Of a stretch of DNA of 64,000 bases, positions 56,057 through 64,000 are shown in pieces. The notes under the pieces were generated by a model. That model was not told the origin of the DNA and did not search any database. It saw nothing but the letters and a program-made list of their open reading frames with translations. This stretch comes from Zasmidium citrigriseum (taxonomy: Eukaryota; Ascomycota; Dothideomycetes; Mycosphaerellales; Mycosphaerellaceae). The position numbers and the translations under genes were made by a program. The stretch is from the NCBI GenBank assembly GCA_002786025.1, contig NHNW01000008.1:930001-994000 (forward strand). The letters run 5' to 3'. Position 1 is the first letter of the stretch, and each line of letters starts with the position of its first letter.

Positions 56057-59000
56057 GTATCCTACGGGAACGCGTAGCGATTATCTCTACTACATTAGCT
56101 ACATTTATTTACCTAAGCGCGGCCGATAGCTATTATAGCTCGTAGGGGCTATAACCTATATAATAACCTGCCGCTGCGCCTAGACAATAATAGCGGTGTC
56201 TCCGATAAGAAATTAGTAGCAGCTTAGGTAGGTGCAGAGCCCTTCGTTCACGACTTGGCCTAAGAGCGTTACGTGGAGCACACTAACAGGTTCCTTAATT
56301 TAAGCGCCTACGAATTACGCGAAAACAGCTAGCGACAATAGTAGTTTATTAACTTGGCAAAAGAGCACAGACTCGTGAATCCGACTCTTTACATTAAGGC
56401 CTTACTAAGAGACGCTCTACTAGCCTCTACTAATAAATCCTTAAGCGGCAAGCGACGGAGGTCCTTATCTAACACGCAATTAGTTAAAGAGGGCATGTAG
56501 AAGAAGGCTACTCTATCCTTACCTAACGGATCTCCTACTACGTCTCCGGTACATTAACCCGCGCCTTATTCGTCTAACACTAATAACAACGACATCTTCT
56601 TAGCCGATCGACAGCCCGGCCTTAAGGACTATTAATACGAATTCTAAGAGATTTGTCGCGTCGCTATATTGTCCTCGTACGGGGAGGCTGTTATATCGCG
56701 AGAAATAGTATCCTAGTTAGAGCTACTAGACGACACTATCCTTAACGACGACATCGAGCCGTTATCTAAGTTAGACGCCTCCACCGCTATATCGTCGAGC
56801 TCTATAGCCTCCACCGCGGCGTCGTCAAAATCCCAAGCTTCTAGCGCGGCGTCGTCGAGCTCTACGGCCTCTACCGCGGCGTCGTTAAAATCCTAAGCTT
56901 CTAGCGCGGCCTCGTCGAGCTCCACGGCCTTTACCGCGGCGTCGTCAAAATCCCAAGCTTCTAGCGCGGCGTCGTTAAAATCCTAAGCTTCTAGCGCGGC
57001 ATCGTCGAGCTCTATAGCCTCTACCGCTGTATCGTCGAGCTCTACGGCCTCCACCGCTGCATCGTCGAGCTCTACGGCCTCTACCGCTGTATCGTCGAGC
57101 TCTACGGCCTCTACCGCTGTATCGTCGAGCTCTACAGCCTCTAACGCCCTAGAGACTTCTACGGAGTCCTCGCACTCTAAGTTGGAAGCTCGTGCTCGGA
57201 AGGAGTTTATCTGTTTCGAGGGTTAGAGCTAGGAGTAACTTATTCGACAATTGTTTTCGTGGTTAGCTAAGGACTACTAGAGCGTCTAATATTTCGCCCG
57301 CCTACCGGCACCGAAGACATTACCTACCCTACTCTAGATCCCTACTAGATATACATTACTAACTTTCGACTATAAGAAGCTTAATAAGGCCAGTTAGAAG
57401 GATATGTTCTGTTAGGAGCTTTAACACTTGTACCGCAATCTAAAGGATAGATATGCTTTAGAATAATACGATCTATAGAAGGACAAAGGCGTTAGCTCGG
57501 ACATACTACCGCGTTAGATCTACATAGTGTGTGAGATTAAGAATGCGGACCTATCGTTCGACGAAAGCCGTCTTGTTCGGCCCTCTAGTAGCCTCGACCT
57601 CCTAATAATATAGATTATGCACTAGCCGACCGAGTCGATATATAAGAACAGATTCTACTACAGCGAAACTAACGACCTAGCGAGCCCTTGTCCTTCTCTC
57701 CTTAACTAGCGAACCCTAAGCAGCTAGACCTTAGTTATTAATTTATTCCCTTTCCGCCTAACTAGGGAGTAGTAGATTAAGGCCGCCGAGAAGTATAGAA
57801 AGGCTGGTCGCGACTATCCTTACCGCTACTATCTTACTACTACGACTCTCTAGGCTTTCGATTCGTTCTTCGTTTAGGTGGTCTAGTACTTTAAAGCGAT
57901 AACTATAGTGTTATACGGTCGCTAGGCGACCGAGAGGACTCTAGAGGTTATAAAGCCTACCTACTTCTAGTCGATAGACTACGGTCTTACCCTCTTCGAT
58001 AAGGATATATACGTCGCTAGACGGAAGGTATAGGACGGCTCCTAGGAGAAGCTACTCTTTGTCTCCTTCTATCTAGAGGCTATCTTCCGAGGGACTAATT
58101 TGCGCCGGAAGCGATTGCTAGATCGTATAGTTAACATAGTATACTATATCGTAGGTCTATAGGTTAACAATTACGCGAACTATATAATAGCGCCCTACGT
58201 TATAGAGTTTATGCCGTACCTACCTAAGAAGCCTAACGCTGCCCGATAGAAGATAACCTAGTAGAAGACAGCTCTAAAGAAGGTAACCTAAGTAGTATCC
58301 GACTTAACCTAAGAGGTTAGCGAAGATGCTATTAATGTCCTTACGGTTCCTCCACCTAGCGGCCTTATTCGGTAATTAGACGATTAGCTTAAGAGCATGT
58401 ACGAGGAACTTCTCCTACTAAAGGTCCTCGTCGCAATTTAGCTCGTATACCTGTTAACTAGAGCTAGGATCCTTAAAACGGTCTCGGTACAACCGTTGCT
58501 TAACGTCTTCCTACTCCGCTCCGATATACCGATCTTAGGTCTCCGTAACGACCTACTCGAGAACCCTCTTACGAAAACGTTCTATATAGCACTTTACGAT
58601 ATTAATGTCTGTATATAGATCGGAAGAAGTAATTTATCTACGCGGACCCTACTATCGAAGGGTAACAAAGTCGCGTTAGCTATAGGCCGTCTAATAGCGC
58701 TCTTTAGAAGGGTATACGATCGTCTTAGCCTAGGAGCTTTGCAATTAACTATAGCCTAGTTCGGTACCTTTTTAGGCAAGACAGGCGTTGCTAGGAAAGA
58801 ATAGGGAGTACAGATACGTGCTCTAAACGAAATGGCGATACGCCGCTATCTAGCAGGATATCCGGTATTAGGCGTCTAGTATATAGTCGAGTACTAACGA
58901 GTACTCGGTCTTACGACGTAGGTTAATCCGACGTAGAACCCTTCCGAGTTTATAAAGTACTACTAACTTGGATTAGGCAATATACTCTCGCTGCTTGCAT

Positions 59001-59380
59001 AGTACCTAATTCCTCTAGTGTTCGAGTTCTCTAGGGCCGAGAGAGGCCGCACGGCTGTAGCTAGCGTATTCCTTCCCGCGGTTAAGAAACTATAGACATA
59101 CAAGAATCTCTACATAGATCCGTACGTTACCGTAATAAAGGATAAGATCGTACGTATAGTTGCTAGCTAGGAACAAATATATCGCGACGAGACTAGTCGA
59201 TTCGGCGTTCGGAGGGCCCCTAAGGGAACTAATCTTCTCCGCATTAGCGACCCTAAAGTCGACTACCGCCTAACCCTTAGTGTAATACTAGCTTATATCC
59301 CTATATAGTAGCGGCATATTCTCGACTTAGGAGGACTTTCTAAGGATTTAGGAGAATTCTCTAGGGATGGAGAAGATTAA
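56057..59380 (+). pseudogene. RIP-mutated ~1,100-codon frame of unknown family
   Basis: One frame stays aligned for 3.3 kb to the TAA at 59,378-59,380; every in-frame stop I read is TAG or TAA, as RIP of Gln or Trp codons gives. Order: N-terminal region rich in Leu/Asn, a Ser/Ala-rich decapeptide repeat (56,777-57,147), then a large region with alternating aromatic and charged segments (for example KAAEKYRKAGRDYPYRYY near 57,780, stop-free stretches such as TKTFYIALYDINVCI near 58,570) and the C-terminal FSRDGED. No helicase, RT, integrase or DDE motif was recognised. Probably the main protein of the surrounding element. Confidence 0.55.
56777..57147 (+). repeat. 30-bp coding minisatellite (Ser/Ala decapeptides)
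   Basis: About 12 units of 30 bp in the reading frame, of two types encoding AASSSSTAST-like and AASSKSQASS-like decapeptides. Units differ at CA/TA and CG/TA positions, as RIP produces. Confidence 0.85.
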
Positions 59381-59616
59381 GTGGACATAATGTTTACTAT
59401 TACTATAAAAACAAGATAAGGATGTAGTAATGTATTACTAATAATTGCAAGATATAGATATTTTACTTATAGCTAACGATTAGACGATAGAGACATTTTA
59501 CGGGAATTGCTAATAGTTGGAAGTAATATTAATTATGTTGCTAGCAAAATGAGCTTAGAATACTAACAGAACATTTTATTGAAACGTGTATATTAAATCC
59601 AGTGCTAGAGTTTCAA

Positions 59617-59935
59617 GACACTAAAGCTAAGGGGAAATAGTCTCGAAAGACCTAAGCCGAGGCCTTAAAATCTTGCGACACCGCAGCTAGGGGCCTTAGG
59701 ATCCTACGACACTACATCTAGGGGCCTTAAAATCTTGCGACACCGCAGCTAGGGGCCTTAGGATCCTACGACACTACATCTAGGGGCCTTAAAGTCTTGC
59801 GACACTATAGCCGGGGCCTCTAGATCCTACGACACTACATCTGGGGGCCTTAAAGTCTTGCGATACTATAGCCGGGGCCTCTAGATCCTACGACACTATA
59901 GCCGAGGCCTTAAAGTCTTAGGTTATTCTAGCTTA
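59617..59935. repeat. 31-bp tandem repeat array (right subterminal)
   Basis: About ten units of 31 bp, mostly as 62-bp dimers, each with GGGGCCTTA and a CGACAC(T/C) core. Orientation of the core is opposite to the array at 54.2 kb. Confidence 0.8.
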
Positions 59936-60124
59936 GGCGGTGCATTTTCTCGCATTAATTCTAAGAAGGAGCACTTCTCGAGGCATTTAAGATGGTTACG
60001 CTAAGCGAGTTTGCAGTACAGAATAGTCTTCTTGCATGCAAAATTAATTAACACGAAGATAGAGTGTGAACGCGTAAAAGGAAAGCACATTTCATATTAG
60101 AAACTTAATACACATTATTTACAT

Positions 60125-63100
60125 CTAGTACTCTTCCTCCTCTCCTCTATTACCCTCGCCTAACGCTACCTAGAACTACTCTAATCCTCCCTTAGTTGAA
60201 CTTATAAGCTAGAGCTTAGGCTCGAAGCCCTCTAGCACGAGTCGATATCTAAACGTAACCGGATTCTTTTAACTATTAATAATACGGCAGGATCTGCCGC
60301 CGGCCTAGATAATAAATCTCACTCGATCTAGAACGTTAAGATAGATAGTTCGAAACGCTCGAACACACGAAAAGCCTTAGCTAAGAAGTTCGTAGGTGCT
60401 AAGAAGAAAGGCGGGACCTTTCTTAGCTATCGCGACAAGTAGCCTTCTAAGATCGGCCGGATTCTCGCCGTCGCTCGCCTAGCGAGCTTCGTACGCTTCT
60501 CTAAGACGGCGTTAGTCGGTAGTAATATCCTCTCTCTCTACGAGTATAGGCGCGTCCTTATTACCGGCATTATCCTAGATATCTTCGTTGAACTCGTTAA
60601 CTATATCTTAGCGCTCTCCTTTGTCTGTAGACATATCCGATATAATTGCCTCGGCTCGACCGATCTTCTATCTCTCGAATGCGTATCTTAAGACGGCGAC
60701 ACTAAAGGGATCTCGTATAAAAAGGATAACCTTCTCTTAGTTACCCTACTAATCCTAAGACTTTCGAAACCTCTTACATATCTTTACTATATAGTTGCAC
60801 TTTAGCGAAGTGTTAATAAGCTCCTATCCGTAGTCCTTTATAAACTAATGTTCCTAGAGTTGCTCGTAGATCTCTTTAGCAAGCTTTTTATTAACCTTCT
60901 TCTAGATCTTATAGTTCTTCTTCTATAGATGCGCGAGGTATAGAAAGTTCGAGATAATCGCTATCTATCTAGAGGAGTCGATGTTCTTGCTAGTATCCCG
61001 TTATAGCTTCGGCCCTCTGTTCTTCTCTAACTTTACTTGCTACTTCTTCAAGCGCTCCTAGTATTCCGTATCGACTATAGCCTTGAAATCCGCTGCAACT
61101 TTATTTATATCGTCTTAATACTTATAAGGTGTGGAAATGTAGATATCGCGGTAGCGGTACGGTAGTATAGGAACGGTAGGGTAATCGAACTACCGAGAGG
61201 ACTAGGTGCGACGAAGTACGCATTTCTCTACAAACTGCCTAAGGAACGTAACAACTTCTTCGTTGTTAGCGCGGATGTTAGTAGGTGCGTCTACGATCTT
61301 AACCCCCTTGTAATTCTTTCGCTAGTTACGGACAACTTTGTTCTTACTCTTAATCCGCCTAAAGTTGTCGAGTCGAAGCGCCTTAATATATTTAATATCC
61401 TCGCCTTGTAGGCTAAACTAGTTCTCGAGGTAATTAGTGCTCTAGGGGTAGTAGTAGATCGCCGACGGCGTAGGGTTTCCTTAGGTCCTTCTACTCTTAC
61501 TAAGAGGGTTGCGGTTAATTTTACTAGGTCCTGTGCCCTAAGAGTACTTAGGCTCGTAGAGGCGATTCTCGAAAAGACTTATAACTCTAAACAACTCGTT
61601 TATAGCTTTCGTAAACGGGGTAGCGGAAGTCTAAAGGCTACGAGTAAATTCGAATCTCGCTATAGTTAAGCTTATGAAGAACGACTTCTCGCTGCGCGCC
61701 GAGTACTATTCGTTAACAAATATCTAGCCTAGAGCCTAATACTATGTTGTACCGTTATTGTTCACCGCTCCCTATAGCTATTTATAAGCAGACCTGTCTA
61801 CCGCTACCTAGATAATCTAAGAAGTATCGCGCTTCTGTTTTTAGAGGATCTAACTAGTATCGGCGTCTCTCTCCGTAAAGGTTACGTCTCTAATAGCTTA
61901 AAGCTTGCTATTATTATAGAGTAACAAAGCACGGTTCTAAGCACGACGTGCGATTACGTTTAGGCTAACCTTGTATATAAGCATTACCTGCATGCTAGAG
62001 TCTTCTCGGTCTCCCTTCAGCTATAGTATATTAACATGTTTGTAAATCTCTTAGACTGTGTTGTAGTAGAGACTAGCTTGCGTAATAATAGCCGACCCCC
62101 CGACTACCTTCTAATCTAGGAGCTTCCGGGTTACGCTACCCTTAACATAAGGGTATTAGAAGAACTAACGATAGCCGCTACTATAATAGTCGATACGGTT
62201 GCCTCTTAAATACTCGTCGACAGGATAGGAGTAGGCATTCGAATTGAGCGCTAGATAATCTTTGCATTTGGCGATGTCGCGCTAAGCTTTAGTAATCTTA
62301 TAGTATAGCACTATAATAGTAAGTATAATAAGAGTCTTTCCAAAACCTATTATGTCGGTAAGAAACATGTAAGGAAGCTAATAGCGGTTAGAATAAGCTA
62401 TAATCCACTAGACTGCATAGAATTAATATGCGTAGAGGGACGTCTTTATGCCCTAAACGCGCACTATTCCTCGTAGTAGCTAGTAGCGGTTATCGAAGAA
62501 GAAGAACTAATAGTAATCTTTCTAGTCTTCCTCGGAAAATTAGTCGCTAGGGAACTAAGCGAGGAATTCGGCGTCGTCGTCGATCTCCTCTGCCTAGTCT
62601 TTTTTAGGATTATACTCCTCGGTAGCCTTCTTCGATCGCGTGTTCTACTTTGGTAGTACGGGCTGCTCTACTTCCTCTAAGTTAATAACCTCTAGTTTCT
62701 CTTTAGCCTCCTCTACGTTAGTAGTTTCCGCTATCTTAGCCTCCTTTTTCGGGTCTATAAAGCCCTAATGGCTGTATAGACTGTTAATTGTGTGCCTATA
62801 GTCTAGGCCGTCTAGCAAATCTGTCGCGGTCTTTAACAACTTCTTTAGGACGTTAAACTTTAGCTTATATAGGAATAGGTCCGGTGGAAGGTATACGAAG
62901 GGAAAGAACTCCGTCTAGTATACTACCTAGGCCTAGTACTAAGCTAATTTAAGCACCTTTTCCTCCTCTAAATAGTTATTTTAAGACGAGCGAGCTTGGT
63001 TAAGATCTGCCTCGGCTTGCTTAATAGCGGGAGTCGGTCTTAGACTATAGGGTATATCCTTCGACTCTCGCACGCTATTGCGAGCTAGTAGTGTATTACG

Positions 63101-64000
63101 TCTAATCTATTTGTACGGCTTTATCGTCGGAGGGAAGGAGTCCTATTCCTACCGGTTATCTCTAGTCGCCGCCAGCTCTATTACGGATACGGTCTAAACG
63201 CGTAGACGCCGTACGCTAACCTCTACGTCTCTCGTGTCGATTGCTCTCTAGCGAGGGAGACTAGTGTTATTAATGACTTGAAACATAATAGTATTAGACT
63301 AGCTAAACATCTACTTATGGATGCTAGCTCGCAACTCGCTGTCGTTGTAAATGTGCAATTTGTTATAGCTCCTAGGATCGATAAGATATATCGTGTCCTT
63401 GTTGTAGCCCTTGACTTGCTATACAGCCGCCTATATAGGACCTAAATCAAGCTTTAAGAGGAGGATACGGCCGGTCCTAGGGTCGCGACATTCGCTATAG
63501 AGGAAAGGAGTCTCACACTTAAAGCGAGACTCGGTGTAGCTAGAGACGAAGATCTCTAACATACGATCTTCGAGGGGTTTGCCGTTGTAGGAGTCTAGGT
63601 CGTCGAACTCGTGTAGAGGGTCTTCTATAGTTGCGTCGTCTACATTCAGCTTTTGGAGAATAATCCTCGCTATTCTCCTAATAAGTATGTTAATGCTATC
63701 GGGTATATAAGGTGGTTGTTTACCGGACTTAGTCTACAGGATAAGGTTAAAGACTTGTGGAATAGAGTAGCCGCGAATACCTCCGTCGCTCGTGGCGTCT
63801 AATATCCTTGATTTAATAAGTTCGCAAGCCTGCGTCTCTACTTCGTCTAACTATGTGCTGCCCTTCAATAACGACAATACGGCCTCTACTAAATCTAGTA
63901 TAATGTAGTGTTCTTCCGTGGAAAGCTTTAGTATAGCTAGACAGTCCTCGAGATTCTATTGATCTGGCTTCTTTAAAGACGCTATAACCAAATAAGTATA
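60125..64000 (-). pseudogene. SNF2-type helicase gene, copy 2 (runs off the window)
   Basis: Minus strand, stop at 60125-60127, N-terminus beyond 64,000. Read through TAG/TAA stops it shows an N-terminal region with few stops (63.35-63.75 kb, including FDDLDSYNGKPLEDRMLEIF), an acidic linker, Walker A LTDIIGFGKTLIIL near 62,330-62,370, and a C-terminal helicase lobe near 60.2-60.7 kb with LLSTYELLS and a Q-GR-like motif VI followed by KNPVTFRYRLVLEGFEPKL. SNF2-like ATPases of this kind are repeated in subtelomeric or transposon-rich DNA of several fungi. Lighter RIP than at 47-52 kb. No longer functional. Confidence 0.65.

Larger units (their letters stand above)
54170..59935 (+). mobile_element. 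Unclassified ~5.7-kb element with inverted subterminal arrays
   Basis: Left array (54.2-54.6 kb) repeats GTGTCG on the plus strand; right array (59.6-59.9 kb) repeats CGACAC, the same motif on the minus strand. Between them lie a fragmentary Lys/Cys-rich segment and one long plus-strand frame of about 1,100 codons. Opposed arrays of a short motif at both ends are typical of DNA transposons, where they bind the transposase. I could not match the long protein to a known superfamily, and exact ends and target duplications are not visible. Confidence 0.45.
47100..64000. other. RIP-mutated AT-rich heterochromatin-like block
   Basis: From about 47.1 kb the sequence is dominated by TA, has almost no CA or TG (strongest to about 52.4 kb) and stop codons of the TAG/TAA type in every frame. 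This is what repeat-induced point mutation, C to T mainly in CpA, leaves on both strands. Coding remnants inside it are readable only through those stops and are listed separately. Right of 52.4 kb the depletion is weaker and uneven. Confidence 0.88.

Noticed and set aside
54170..59935. CRISPR-like interpretation of the 61-bp and 31-bp arrays
   Set aside because: Units are directly tandem with no unique spacers, and the genome is fungal.

Overview
The window reads as a piece of a filamentous ascomycete nuclear chromosome, probably Dothideomycetes (Mycosphaerellales-like). The evidence is short introns (44-87 nt) with GTAAGT/GTGAGT donors and CTAAC/ACTAAT branch sites, a fungal NRPS, a HET-ankyrin gene, a Crz1-type factor, and 17 kb of DNA carrying the signature of repeat-induced point mutation (RIP). 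No tRNA, rRNA or CRISPR array was recognised. Genus and product names come from sequence reading only.

Layout. (1) 0.1-3.3 kb holds very small genes missed by ordinary ORF length cut-offs: a three-exon gene built from a duplicated 111-bp exon-intron module, then four tandem intronless genes for 33-37 residue proteins with one shared four-cysteine spacing. (2) 3.7-6.5 kb: Sts1/Cut8-type nuclear proteasome tether and a divergent drug/metabolite-type transporter. (3) 7.6-14.7 kb: five dispersed paralogues of a fungal 'LPxELRNxIYR' family followed by a HET-ankyrin gene. (4) 15.0-28.3 kb: a Fungal_trans-like regulator without a zinc cluster, then an 11.3-kb NRPS on the minus strand whose readable order is A-A-T-C-A-T-E-C-T-E, with one frameshift in the first A domain. 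(5) 29-46.7 kb: housekeeping and signalling genes, all on the minus strand: Crz1-like C2H2 factor, a 67-aa protein, an eight-exon CorA-like channel, chorismate synthase, a Ssp1/CaMKK-like kinase and the splicing factor Cwf18.

(6) From about 47.1 kb to the end the DNA is AT-rich, free of long ORFs and strongly short of CA/TG dinucleotides, as RIP produces. Reading through RIP-type stops shows an ancient cytochrome P450 (48.1-49.6 kb), an AflR-type Zn2Cys6 regulator (about 50.4-51.6 kb), two copies of a SNF2-type helicase gene (52.0-53.5 and 60.1-64.0 kb), a solo-LTR-like insertion that escaped RIP, and a roughly 5.7-kb unclassified element with one 1.1-kaa frame and oppositely oriented tandem arrays at both ends.

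How it fits together: the left 47 kb is ordinary gene-rich euchromatin with an accessory patch (microproteins, paralogue array, HET gene, NRPS). The right 17 kb is a RIP-silenced compartment that also swallowed what looks like part of a secondary-metabolite gene cluster, not only transposons.
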